Source of the DNA: Hyphomicrobiales bacterium | Lineage (GTDB): Bacteria > Pseudomonadota > Alphaproteobacteria > Rhizobiales > Rhizobiaceae | DNA: 64,000 nt | Reading direction: 5' to 3' | NCBI GenBank assembly: GCA_900470805.1 | Contig: UCCA01000005.1 | Span: 62,001-126,000, forward strand | Position numbers and translations under genes: made by a program | The notes under the pieces: model-generated | What the model saw: the letters and a program-made list of their open reading frames with translations, nothing else | What the model was told of the DNA's origin: nothing | Database searches by the model: none | Part shown: positions 28,888 to 36,801 of the stretch, one piece after another | Layout of the letters: the number at the start of each line of letters is the position of its first letter | Position numbering within the stretch: the stretch's first letter is position 1

Positions 28888-28971
28888 CCATATCCTCCTT
28901 GAAGCAACATGGGTACGGAAGCGCCGAAAGACGGCGCCTCCAGCAAGGCCAGCCCTTTCATCAGCGGCTGG
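28888..28971 (-). promoter_or_regulatory. ROSE-type RNA thermometer in the Hsp20 leader
   Basis: On the minus strand the leader forms a stem CCAGCC/GGCTGG (28949-28971), a ten-base stem GGAGGCGCCG/CGGCGCTTCC (28917-28941), and a last hairpin 28888-28912. In this hairpin TTGCTTC pairs with the Shine-Dalgarno AAGGAGGAT, closed by CCAT/ATGG. The short UUGCU opposite GGAGG is the signature of ROSE elements, which melt on heat shock and free the ribosome binding site. Confidence 0.85.
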
Positions 28972-29058
28972 CAGCAATCGATTTGGTTTCTGAGATTTTC
29001 GGATTCAAGACTACGGTCAGAAAAAAATTTTGACCTTTTTTGGTGCTGCGGAAGGCAC

Positions 29059-30090
29059 TCAATCGAGCGCGTAAACAGCAGCATTATCTTGGACTTCGCG
29101 AAGCCCTTTGTAGGAGGCGTGACGGAGGTTGCCGTCGTCGGTCCAGCCGCGGAACTCGATCTCGGCGATCAGCGTCGGCTGCGCAAAAACATAGTTCTTG
29201 CCCTTGAGTGGAACGACCGGCGTTCGAGTATTCAGCATGTCGAGCGTCTTCTTCAGATAGGTCGCATCCTTTTCCTTGAAGCCCGTGCCGACGGCGCCGA
29301 CATAGATCCAATCATGGCCGCGCCGGGCAGCCAGCAACAGACTACCGATCCCGCCTCGCGCGGCGGCTGACTGTTCGTAGCCGACGATCATGAAGCTTTC
29401 ACTCTGAATACATTTGATCTTCAGCCAGTCGCCGGTCCTGCCCGAGCGGTAGGGACGATCCCGGTGCTTGGCGATGATGCCCTCCAATCCAAGCGAGCGA
29501 GCGTTCTCCAGGAGCTCGGCCCCGTCACCCTGCACCTCCTCGGAAAGTTGGATCGCGCCAACCGCACCGTCGAGCAGATCTGTCAACAGATGCCGCCGCA
29601 CCGAGAGTTCGGTTTTGCTCAGATCGTGACCGTCGAAGTACAGAAGATCGAAGGCGAAAAGGACGGATTCCGTCGAAGCCCGTTTGCCGCCGCGCCCGCC
29701 AAGCGAGCGCTGCAGTGCTCCGAAGTCGGACCGGCCCTTGCCATTGAGAACGACGGCTTCACCATCGAGGATGGCGGTGCCGACCCCAAGATCTTTGGCA
29801 GCTGCCGCAATCGCGGGAAATCGATTGGTCCAGTCGTGACCACCACGGGTTATGATCCGCACGCCTGATGGTTGGATATGGATCGCCAGCCGATAGCCGT
29901 CCCATTTGATCTCAAACGCCCAATCCGGACCGGTCGGCGGTGCCGCCTTCAGCAAGGCAAGGCACGGTTCGACCCGATCGGGCATCGGATCGAAGGGAAG
30001 GTTCGGCTGCGCCGGATCACGCTTGCGGCGCGGCTGAGATTTCGCGGTAAAGGCTTCGTCCTGCAAAAGCGGCTTGGCGGGTCTTTTCAT
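29059..30090 (-). CDS. ATP-dependent DNA ligase, LigD ligase-domain only
   Basis: This 343-residue protein is a stand-alone copy of the LigD ligase domain. The nucleotidyl Lys is in EIKWDGYRLA, near residue 63, followed by LDGEAVVLN and FDLLYFDG. The later motifs EGIIAKH and DWLKIKC are present, and the OB-fold part ends with AEIEFRGWT. No phosphoesterase or polymerase domain is attached. Its ATG overlaps the stop of a ku gene by four bases, so ligase and Ku are made together and probably act as partners in end joining. Confidence 0.92.
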   Translation of the reverse strand: MKRPAKPLLQDEAFTAKSQPRRKRDPAQPNLPFDPMPDRVEPCLALLKAAPPTGPDWAFEIKWDGYRLAIHIQPSGVRIITRGGHDWTNRFPAIAAAAKDLGVGTAILDGEAVVLNGKGRSDFGALQRSLGGRGGKRASTESVLFAFDLLYFDGHDLSKTELSVRRHLLTDLLDGAVGAIQLSEEVQGDGAELLENARSLGLEGIIAKHRDRPYRSGRTGDWLKIKCIQSESFMIVGYEQSAAARGGIGSLLLAARRGHDWIYVGAVGTGFKEKDATYLKKTLDMLNTRTPVVPLKGKNYVFAQPTLIAEIEFRGWTDDGNLRHASYKGLREVQDNAAVYALD

Positions 30091-30899
30091 TTGCCGGTCC
30101 GGGTTTCAGCTGCCACAGACTTCTTCAGCGCATCCATGATGTTGATGACGTTACTCGGGGCGGGTGCCGAGGCAGGGGCTTTCCCTTTGGACTTTGATGG
30201 CTTCTTGAGCGCTTTCTTTTTGTCCGCGATAATGTCGAGCAGCCGGTCCTGAATCGGATCAATGACCATCTTCGGATCCCAATGCTGGGTCTGCTTTTTG
30301 ATCAGTTGCTGCACCAAAGGCATCATATCGCTGTCTGCCGTCTCATCGCCGATCCCGGCAAAATAGGGATCCTCGTCACGGACTTCATCCCCATAACGCA
30401 AGGTCCAAAGCACGATACCCTTGCCGCGTGGCTCAAGCATGACGGCACGCTCGCGGCGGGTGATGACCAGCCTGGAAATGCCCACCATATCCTGAGAGTC
30501 CATCGCATCGCGAATGACCGAGAAGGCCTCCTGGCCAACCGGGTCATTCGGCGACACATAATAGGGGGTGTCGAGCCAGATCCATTCGATGCTGTCTCTC
30601 GGGGTGAAGGTGGAGATATCGATGGTCTTGGTGCTGTCAAGCGCGACGTTTTCGAGCTCCTCGTCTTCCAGCATGACGTAGTCGTTTTCGCCACGCTGGT
30701 AGCCCTTGACCTCGTCCTCGTCCTTGACTTCCTTCTCCGTGACGGAATCCACATAGTGGCTGACGACGCGGTTCTGGGTCTCGCGGTTAAGGGTATGAAA
30801 GCGAACCTTCTCATTCTCTGACGTTGCCGGCATCATCTGCACCGGGCAGGTGACCAGCGACAGCTTGAGATAGCCTTTCCAGTACGGGCGAAGAGCCAT
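30087..30899 (-). CDS. ku: Ku protein (first of two)
   Basis: The 270-residue protein has the bacterial Ku core, which forms a ring on DNA ends and recruits LigD. It starts MALRPYWKGYLKLSLVTCPVQM and has FHTLNRETQNRV and YYVSPNDPVGQEAF. The ATG at 30899 has GGAGGATA just upstream; an earlier start four codons away does not. The C-terminal tail is Lys-rich and ends with NVINIMDALKKSV, a LigD-interaction-like helix. It follows the second ku gene by 12 bases and is coupled to the ligase gene. Confidence 0.94.
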   Translation of the reverse strand: MALRPYWKGYLKLSLVTCPVQMMPATSENEKVRFHTLNRETQNRVVSHYVDSVTEKEVKDEDEVKGYQRGENDYVMLEDEELENVALDSTKTIDISTFTPRDSIEWIWLDTPYYVSPNDPVGQEAFSVIRDAMDSQDMVGISRLVITRRERAVMLEPRGKGIVLWTLRYGDEVRDEDPYFAGIGDETADSDMMPLVQQLIKKQTQHWDPKMVIDPIQDRLLDIIADKKKALKKPSKSKGKAPASAPAPSNVINIMDALKKSVAAETRTGK

Positions 30900-30911
30900 G
30901 GTATCCTCCAA

Positions 30912-31811
30912 TCAACCGGCGCGGCGGGTTGGCGAAACGGCCTGTTTCACCTTGGCCGCGGCGGCAGGCCTTGTCGCCTTCTGCCGGGCAGCACCCTTGT
31001 TGACGTTGGCGGCTGTGGGCTTCGATCCCACCTTGCCGCCGATGCCGGCGCTCTCGCGCAGGGCCTGGAGCAGATCGCTCTGTTTGGAAACCGCCGGCGC
31101 CTTCTTCTTTGGAAACGACCGACCCTCGATCTTGGCCTTCACTAATTCCGCGACGGCGGCCTCATAGCGGTCATCGAAGGTGCTGGCATCGAAGCTTCCC
31201 GTCTTGGTGCCAATGATATGCTGGGCAAGCTCCAGCATTTCGCCTTCGATCTTGAGGTCGGGCAGTTCCTCGAAGGCCTCCTGAGAGGAGCGAACTTCAT
31301 AATCGAAGTTGAGCGTCGTGGCGATCAGACCTTTGCCGTGCGGCCGGATCAACACCGTGCGCATGCGGCGAAAGAGTACTGTGCGCGCGATCGCAGCGAC
31401 CTTGGCCTTCTTCATGCCGTCGCGGAGCAGCACGAAGGCATCGGTGCCCATCTTGTCCGGCGCCAGGTAATACGGCTTGTCGAAATAGACGTCATCGATC
31501 TCGTGGCAGGGGATGAAGGCATCGATCTTCAGCGTCTTGTCGCTGTCGGGGACGGCAGCCGCGACTTCATCCGGCTCGAGAATGATGTACTGGCCGTTTT
31601 CGATCTCGTAGCCTTTGACCTGGTCGTCGCGCTCGACGGGATCGCCCGTCTCGCTGTCGACGAACTCGCGTTTCACCCGATTGCCGGTCTTGCGATTGAG
31701 CGTGTTGAAGGCGATGCGTTCCGACGAGGATGCCGCTGTGTAGAGCGCCACCGGACAGGCGACCTCTCCGAACTTGATGAAACCCTTCCAATTCGCACGC
31801 GGGGCAACCAT
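30912..31811 (-). CDS. ku: Ku protein (second, upstream copy)
   Basis: This 299-residue Ku begins MVAPRANWKGFIKFGEVACPV and has FNTLNRKTGNRVKREFVD, IEPDEV-like strands and YYLAPDKMGTDAF. The ATG at 31811 has AGGAGCC upstream. The C-terminal tail is long, basic and Ala-rich, as often in Ku proteins that bind DNA beyond the ring. It is first in a three-gene operon Ku-Ku-ligase. Two different Ku copies in one operon may form heterodimers, as suggested for rhizobial Ku3/Ku4 proteins. An imperfect EcfG-like box lies upstream. Confidence 0.94.
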   Translation of the reverse strand: MVAPRANWKGFIKFGEVACPVALYTAASSSERIAFNTLNRKTGNRVKREFVDSETGDPVERDDQVKGYEIENGQYIILEPDEVAAAVPDSDKTLKIDAFIPCHEIDDVYFDKPYYLAPDKMGTDAFVLLRDGMKKAKVAAIARTVLFRRMRTVLIRPHGKGLIATTLNFDYEVRSSQEAFEELPDLKIEGEMLELAQHIIGTKTGSFDASTFDDRYEAAVAELVKAKIEGRSFPKKKAPAVSKQSDLLQALRESAGIGGKVGSKPTAANVNKGAARQKATRPAAAAKVKQAVSPTRRAG

Positions 31812-31843
31812 GACGCAGGCTCCTGACACAACCAATGCGATTC

Positions 31844-31868
31844 AAGCGAATCGACATGTAATTGTTCC
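31844..31868 (-). promoter_or_regulatory. Imperfect EcfG-like box before the ku operon
   Basis: On the minus strand GGAAC (31868-31864) is followed after 17 bases by CTT instead of GTT. The distance to the ku start is 32 bases. The mismatch lies in the -10 element, so this is only a weak candidate. Confidence 0.25.
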
Positions 31869-32008
31869 GAGTCGAAACGAATCATTTTTCAATGACTTAG
31901 CTCCTCGGTCGCACCCGTTTTGAGAGTCTTCCCTAGAGTCCTGATTCACATGCATCTTTTGGTCAAGGCGCGCGTTTGTTCCAGCAGCAACCACAAAGGA
32001 GTCCTGCC

Positions 32009-32188
32009 ATGACTAAGCGCGAACTGATCGATACCGGTACCGACAAACGTTACGTCCGCCGCGATGAAGAGGGTAAGTTCAAGGAAAGCGTCGACGTTTC
32101 GCGGTCACTATCGGACGATGCTCGGCATGACGCCAAGCATGATGCGAAACTCGGCCAGGGCGACAAGGGCGATCACAAGCGCCGGTAA
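32009..32188 (+). CDS. Small hydrophilic hypothetical protein, 59 residues
   Basis: The protein begins MTKRELIDTGTDKRYVRRDEEGKF and ends with repeated Asp-Ala-Lys-His units (ARHDAKHDAKLGQ). It is very hydrophilic and probably disordered, like other small stress-induced proteins in rhizobia. The ATG has AAAGGAG upstream. It is divergent from the ku operon and is followed closely by an exonuclease III gene. Confidence 0.7.
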   Translation: MTKRELIDTGTDKRYVRRDEEGKFKESVDVSRSLSDDARHDAKHDAKLGQGDKGDHKRR

Positions 32189-32194
32189 AAAGCG

Positions 32195-32971
32195 GTGAGG
32201 CTAGCCACCTACAACGTCAATGGCATCAATGGCCGCCTCGAGGTGCTGCCGCGCTGGCTTGCCGAGGCAAAGCCTGACGTCGTCTGCCTGCAGGAGTTGA
32301 AGGCGCCTGACGAGAAGTTTCCTCGCCGCGAGATCGAGCGCGCCGGGTACGGTGCTATCTGGCACGGCCAGAAAGCCTGGAACGGCGTGGCCATCCTCGC
32401 CCGCGATCAAGAGCCGCGCGAGACACGTCGCGGACTTCCCGGCGATCCCGACGACAGCCACAGTCGCTACATCGAAGCGGCGATCGACGGAATGGTGATC
32501 GGGTGCCTGTACCTCCCGAATGGCAACCCAGCGCCTGGCCCGAAATTCGATTACAAGCTTCGCTGGTTCGAGCGGCTGCACGCCTATGCTGCCGAGCTGT
32601 TCGAACTCGAGGTGCCGGTCGCCCTTGTCGGCGATTTCAACGTCATGCCGACGGATCTCGATGTCTACGCGCCGGAACGCTGGCGGGACGACGCCCTGTT
32701 CCGGCCAGAAGTACGCGCTGCCTATGCCGAGCTCATCACCATGGGCTGGACCGATGCTATCCGATCACTGCATCCCGACGAGCGGATTTATACTTTCTGG
32801 AAATATTTCCGGAACGCCTTCGCTCGTGATGCCGGTCTGCGCATCGACCATTTCCTGCTCAGTCCTTCCCTGCGTGAACGGTTGCAGATCTGCGGCGTCG
32901 ACAAGTTCGCCCGCGGCTGGGAGCACACCAGCGATCATGCGCCAGTCTGGATTGAACTCGATGACGACTAA
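32195..32971 (+). CDS. xthA: Exodeoxyribonuclease III family nuclease
   Basis: This 258-residue protein is an AP endonuclease/3'-exonuclease of the ExoIII fold. Motifs: NVNGINGRL, LQELKAPDEKFP with the metal-binding Glu, CLYLPNGNP, GDFNVMPTDLDVY with catalytic Asp and Asn, RIDHFLLSP and the final SDHAPVWIEL with the catalytic His. The start is a GTG at 32195, giving MRLATYNVNGI, which is the normal beginning. It is six bases after the small hydrophilic gene. It probably trims or opens damaged DNA alongside the Ku/ligase set. Confidence 0.93.
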   Translation: MRLATYNVNGINGRLEVLPRWLAEAKPDVVCLQELKAPDEKFPRREIERAGYGAIWHGQKAWNGVAILARDQEPRETRRGLPGDPDDSHSRYIEAAIDGMVIGCLYLPNGNPAPGPKFDYKLRWFERLHAYAAELFELEVPVALVGDFNVMPTDLDVYAPERWRDDALFRPEVRAAYAELITMGWTDAIRSLHPDERIYTFWKYFRNAFARDAGLRIDHFLLSPSLRERLQICGVDKFARGWEHTSDHAPVWIELDDD

Positions 32972-33017
32972 GTCGTTATCGCCGAGAGCATGTTTGCACA
33001 TGAGGAACCAAAACGCC

Positions 33018-33263
33018 ATGGCCGAGCGACAGGATTTCGATGCAGCGGACTTCGCGGACAACCTTTCAATGATGACGGATGAGGAGCTGTTTGCTCTCAT
33101 GCAAACGCTCGAACAGGAGAGCGAGGACGTCGCGGTCGATGTCCGGGAGACAAGCGATGTGTTTTCCAAGATCGCACTCGTCGAGACGGCGATCGAAGAT
33201 CGCTTTCCCGGTCAGTTGCTGGCACCTTACAAGGAATGGCAACAACGGCGAACCACGGTTTGA
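33018..33263 (+). CDS. Hypothetical small acidic protein, 81 residues
   Basis: The product begins MAERQDFDAADFADNLSMMTDEELF and is rich in Glu and Asp, with predicted helices and an end reading FPGQLLAPYKEWQQRR. GAGGAA precedes the ATG at 33018; an ATG at 33000 is possible. I recognise no domain. It lies in a row of small plus-strand genes after xthA. Confidence 0.6.
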   Translation: MAERQDFDAADFADNLSMMTDEELFALMQTLEQESEDVAVDVRETSDVFSKIALVETAIEDRFPGQLLAPYKEWQQRRTTV

Positions 33264-33275
33264 AAGGGGCGGTCC

Positions 33276-33518
33276 ATGACCAACGATCCTGACACCTCCG
33301 AACGATTGTTCAAACAACTCGACGATCTCGTGGCCGATGCCATTGACCGCTTCGCCAGCGAGGGACATGGGACGGCCGTGGTGATCGAGACCCTTCAGGA
33401 CGTGCTGGCAAAGCGCCTGCTTGCTTATGATCGGGATCCCGACCCAGCGGAAGACTCAATTGATGAGCCCTCTAATGACTGGCCCGCCGCCGATCGGCGT
33501 CCCGACCAGAAGGAATGA
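33276..33518 (+). CDS. Hypothetical small acidic protein, 80 residues
   Basis: The sequence begins MTNDPDTSERLFKQLDDLVADAIDRF and has a second helix around VIETLQDVLAKRLLAY, followed by an acidic, proline-containing tail. GAAAGGGG precedes the ATG. It follows the preceding small gene by 12 bases and overlaps the region of the next one. Function unknown. Confidence 0.6.
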   Translation: MTNDPDTSERLFKQLDDLVADAIDRFASEGHGTAVVIETLQDVLAKRLLAYDRDPDPAEDSIDEPSNDWPAADRRPDQKE

Positions 33519-33522
33519 TCGC

Positions 33523-33783
33523 TTGCTTCACCCCGAACACCCGAACACGAGCGAAACACTCAAAACCCTCACCCGGGCACAATGGGAAGCACTTGAGGCG
33601 ATCGCCTTTTTCCGCCGGCAGCGCAAAGCCGGCAGGGGCTGGTTGGTCGGCGACAAGCGGCTGTCCGAAAGGGTTGTCGAGCGTCTGGAGAAGATGCAGC
33701 TTGTCGAAGAGAGCTTCCTCGGTGGCGAACCGAGGTTGCAGCTTACGATCGTCGGTCAGGCGATTGAGGCGAAGATGCAGTGA
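33523..33783 (+). CDS. Hypothetical protein, 86 residues, winged-helix-like
   Basis: The best start is a TTG at 33523 with AAGGA eight bases upstream, four bases after the previous stop. The frame reads LTRAQWEALEAIAFFRRQRKAG, then LSERVVERLEKMQLVEES and LQLTIVGQAIEAKMQ. The helix-helix-helix-strand order resembles a small winged-helix domain, but DNA binding is not shown. A different frame starting at 33515 is a shadow. Confidence 0.55.
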   Translation: MLHPEHPNTSETLKTLTRAQWEALEAIAFFRRQRKAGRGWLVGDKRLSERVVERLEKMQLVEESFLGGEPRLQLTIVGQAIEAKMQ

Positions 33784-33804
33784 GTTAACGCACCACTCCT
33801 TTCC

Positions 33805-34713
33805 TTAGCCCATCTCGCGCAGTTCGCGCATTGCACCCGCGAACACGGTCGGGATTTCCTGTGGCACGTTGTGACCGACACGCGGCAGCACACGACGGAT
33901 GTATGGCCCCGTGAAATGCTTGGCCTCCTCGTCTTGTGAGGGTGGAGGATCCACGCCGTCGTCTGCACCGAGCAGCACGATGGTCGGAACCGAGATCGGC
34001 GGCTGCGTCGCTAATAGCGCTTCGAGGGCCGCGTAAGCGGGATCACCCGGCACCACGCCGTAACGGTGCCGGTACGAATGAATCACCACGTCAACAAAGT
34101 CAGGATTATCAAAGGAAGCCGCGCTTTGCTCGAATGCGTCGACTTCGAAATACCAAGATGGCGACCATGTCTGCCAGAGAAGCCGGGCTATCTCGCTTCG
34201 CTTTTGCTCAAGGCCCTTCCGCCCTCGATCGGTATGGAAATAGTACTGGTACCAGTCCCGCGCCTCCTGATCCGGCGAACCCGGGTTCCCGGCGCCGGCG
34301 ATATCCTGGATGTTATAGGTCGCCCCGGCGCTGACCAGCCCCAGCACCCTTTCCGGCCATAACGCGGCAACAATGCAGGCAGCACGTCCGCCCCAGTCGT
34401 ATCCTCCGAGGATCGCCTTTTCGATCGACAGACTGTCCATCAATGCCAACAGATCCGCCCCAAGCGCCGCCTGCTCCCCGGAGCGCATTGTTGTTGAGGA
34501 GAGAAACCGGGTTTGACCATAGCCGCGCAGGAACGGCACGATGCAGCGATGGCCAGAGCCGGCTAGCCGAGCAGCGACCTCGTCATAGGCGTGAGCATCA
34601 TAGGGAAAGCCATGAAGCAGGATCGTTGCAACGCCATCCGCGGAACCTGAATCGTAATAGGCAATATTCAGGACCCCCGCGGAGACATGTTTCAAAGTCG
34701 GTGCTTGCGCCAT
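33805..34713 (-). CDS. Alpha/beta hydrolase, epoxide hydrolase/dehalogenase-like
   Basis: The 302-residue protein has LLHGFPYDAHAYDE with the oxyanion region HGFP, a nucleophile elbow GGYDWGGRAA carrying Asp instead of Ser, and a final RVGHNVPQEIP with the catalytic His. An Asp nucleophile marks epoxide hydrolases and haloalkane dehalogenases. The ATG at 34713 has CGGAGG upstream. It is 24 bases after the SDR gene on the same strand and should share its EcfG-like promoter. Confidence 0.87.
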   Translation of the reverse strand: MAQAPTLKHVSAGVLNIAYYDSGSADGVATILLHGFPYDAHAYDEVAARLAGSGHRCIVPFLRGYGQTRFLSSTTMRSGEQAALGADLLALMDSLSIEKAILGGYDWGGRAACIVAALWPERVLGLVSAGATYNIQDIAGAGNPGSPDQEARDWYQYYFHTDRGRKGLEQKRSEIARLLWQTWSPSWYFEVDAFEQSAASFDNPDFVDVVIHSYRHRYGVVPGDPAYAALEALLATQPPISVPTIVLLGADDGVDPPPSQDEEAKHFTGPYIRRVLPRVGHNVPQEIPTVFAGAMRELREMG

Positions 34714-34737
34714 GGACAACCTCCGAAGTTGGTTCGA

Positions 34738-35628
34738 TCAAGCGACGCCCTTACCGCCGGTTACACCGTAGACCTCGCCGTTGATGAAGCTCGCTTCCTG
34801 CGAGGCGAGGAGGACGAAGACCGGAGCGAGCTCGACCGGCTGGCCGGGGCGACCGAAATCGCTGTCCTTGCCGAAGTTCTTGACCTTCTCGTCCGGCTGG
34901 CCACCGCTTGGCTGCAGAACCGTCCAAACCGGACCGGGCGCGACGACATTGGCGCGAATGCCGCGCTCGATCAGTTGCTTGGCGAGCGCCTTGGTGTAGG
35001 CGACGATACCAGCCTTGGTCGTGGCATAATCGAGCAGGATCGGCGACGGCTGATAGGCCTGGATGGAAGCGGTCGTTATCACGGCAGATCCCGCCGGCAT
35101 ATGGGGCACAGCGGCTTGAGCGATCCAATGTAGCGCATAGAGATTGGTCTTCATCGTCTTATCGAAGTCCTGCGTCGACAATTCCTCGATCGCCTCGCGA
35201 TATTGCTGCCGACCGGCATTGATGACGAGAATATCGAGACCGCCAAGGCCGGAAACGGCTTTCTCGACCAGTTCGCGGCACCAAGTTTCGTCTTTGATGT
35301 CGCCCGGGAGCGCAACGGCCTTGCGCCCCTCGGCTTCGATAAGACCGATCACTTCTTTGGCGTCGGCTTCTTCGTCAGGGAGGTAGGCGATGGCGACATC
35401 GGCGCCCTCGCGAGCAAAAGCGATGGCGGCGGCGCGGCCGATACCGGAATCTCCGCCGGTGATGAGCGCCTTGCGGCCAGTGAGCCTTCCCGATCCGCGA
35501 TAGCTTTGCTCACCGTGATCTGGGACGGGATCCATCTTGCGGGCCAGACCGGGCGCAGGCTGTGGTTGGTCGGGAAAAGGCGGCGCGGGATAGAGCTTGC
35601 GAGGATCGTTCAAGGATGTTTTGTCGTG
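34738..35628 (-). CDS. Stress-type short-chain dehydrogenase (YhdF/YdaD-like)
   Basis: This 296-residue SDR has a long N-terminal arm (MHDKTSLNDPRKLYPAPPFP) of the kind seen in general-stress SDRs, then TGGDSGIGRAAA, VINAGRQQY and the active-site YATTK. The frame extends upstream to 35670, but the ATG at 35628 gives the usual arm. A consensus EcfG-type promoter lies 50 bases upstream. It heads a two-gene operon with the epoxide-hydrolase-like gene. Confidence 0.92.
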   Translation of the reverse strand, partial: HDKTSLNDPRKLYPAPPFPDQPQPAPGLARKMDPVPDHGEQSYRGSGRLTGRKALITGGDSGIGRAAAIAFAREGADVAIAYLPDEEADAKEVIGLIEAEGRKAVALPGDIKDETWCRELVEKAVSGLGGLDILVINAGRQQYREAIEELSTQDFDKTMKTNLYALHWIAQAAVPHMPAGSAVITTASIQAYQPSPILLDYATTKAGIVAYTKALAKQLIERGIRANVVAPGPVWTVLQPSGGQPDEKVKNFGKDSDFGRPGQPVELAPVFVLLASQEASFINGEVYGVTGGKGVA

Positions 35629-35677
35629 CATGGTGACACCCAATGGTTTCGCGGTTGCATGGAAATGCATGTTTGCG

Positions 35678-35702
35678 AACGCCCGCTTCCTCCCATTGTT
35701 CC
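35678..35702 (-). promoter_or_regulatory. EcfG/RpoE2-type promoter (GGAAC-N16-CGTT)
   Basis: On the minus strand GGAAC (35702-35698) and CGTT ending at 35678 are spaced 16 bases, a full match to the consensus. The SDR start is 50 bases downstream. Confidence 0.72.
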
Positions 35703-36139
35703 TCGAAGTCTGTTGCCGAATGGATTTTCTGAGCCGTTACGCTCGTCCTGGCTTCGACAAAGGCGGAATGTCGTGTCCGCATAGTCAAGCAGGAACCCAC
35801 ACGCCGCCACATTGGCGAAAAACTCTGAAAACCGCAGCGTTTAAGCAAGGAGGCCGAAGACCGAGCATGCCTGCTAGGCGGCGAGAAAATGCAGTAAACC
35901 CGGAGCAGTGCGGAAGTAGCCACGTACTAGCCTACCATTAACGGACACTCGATTTCCGCGCGAGGTCACAAGGCGCCAGCGTGCGGTCGGCCCCGCATAA
36001 GCGGCGACAGTCTCATGAGTAGCCACGAAGCGAAAACAATATGTGGAAGGATGGAAAGTGGAATGGCGCGCCTGCGTCTAACCCGGAGCACTTCCTCAGG
36101 CCAATCCTTCTGCGATCTTATACGTTCGAAGGATCCAAA
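35703..36139. other. Intergenic region between two divergent EcfG-type promoters
   Basis: About 440 bases separate the SDR promoter and the DUF892 promoter. I see no supported gene. Short frames on both strands lack binding sites and family features. Confidence 0.45.
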
Positions 36140-36164
36140 GGAACTTCGACGCGCCATGGGTGTT
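36140..36164 (+). promoter_or_regulatory. EcfG/RpoE2-type promoter (GGAAC-N17-GTT)
   Basis: GGAAC at 36140 and GTT at 36162 are 17 bases apart, with T before GTT. The DUF892 start codon is 41 bases downstream. Confidence 0.6.
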
Positions 36165-36204
36165 ATTCGGGTCCCCACTCTCGAAATTGTGATCGGAGCC
36201 CACG

Positions 36205-36711
36205 ATGGCCACTGAAAAGACCCTGAGCGATCTCTTCCTCGACACTCTGAAAGACATCTACTTCGCCGAAAAGCAGATCCTAAAGGCTCTGCCGAAGATG
36301 GCGCGTGCGGCACAGTCGGACGAAGGCAAGGCCGGCTTCCTGCAGCATCGCGACGAGACCCAGGGCCAGATCGAACGCCTCGAACAGATCTTCGAGCTCA
36401 TCGGCAAGCCGGCGCGCGGCAAGACCTGCGAAGCGATCCAGGGCATTCTTGCCGAGGGCGAGGAAATCATGGAGGAGTACAAGGGCACTGCGGCGCTCGA
36501 CGCGGGCCTTATCTCCTCTGCGCAGGCGGTCGAACATTATGAGATCGCTCGCTACGGTACGCTGAAGTCCTGGGCCAAGCAGCTCGGCCTTAAGGATGCC
36601 ATTCCGCTCCTAGATGCTACGCTCCAGGAAGAGATTGCCACCGACCAGAAGCTGACCGCCCTCGGTGAAGCCTCCGCGAACGCGAAGGGTTCGCAGAGGA
36701 AAGCCAGCTAA
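36205..36711 (+). CDS. DUF892 ferritin-like protein (YciE type)
   Basis: The 168-residue helical protein starts with TLSDLFLDTLKDIYFAEKQILKALPKMA and has the carboxylate and His positions of a ferritin-like four-helix bundle (EAIQGILAEGEEIM and EHYEIARYGTLKSWAKQL). YciE-type proteins are stress-induced; their substrate is unknown, but a di-iron site is expected. It ends with a basic tail. A clear terminator separates it from the catalase gene. Confidence 0.9.
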   Translation: MATEKTLSDLFLDTLKDIYFAEKQILKALPKMARAAQSDEGKAGFLQHRDETQGQIERLEQIFELIGKPARGKTCEAIQGILAEGEEIMEEYKGTAALDAGLISSAQAVEHYEIARYGTLKSWAKQLGLKDAIPLLDATLQEEIATDQKLTALGEASANAKGSQRKAS

Positions 36712-36731
36712 AACATCCGTTGTCACTAATC

Positions 36732-36757
36732 AGGCCGCCCTTCGAGGCGGCCTTTTT
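36732..36757 (+). terminator. Rho-independent terminator after DUF892 gene
   Basis: AGGCCGCC and GGCGGCCT form a perfect eight-base stem with a six-base loop, followed by TTTTT. It ends transcripts of the DUF892 gene before katE. Confidence 0.85.
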
Positions 36758-36801
36758 GCTTTTCGGTCTGCTGACCCTTCTCCATTCACCAGGAGCCACA
36801 C

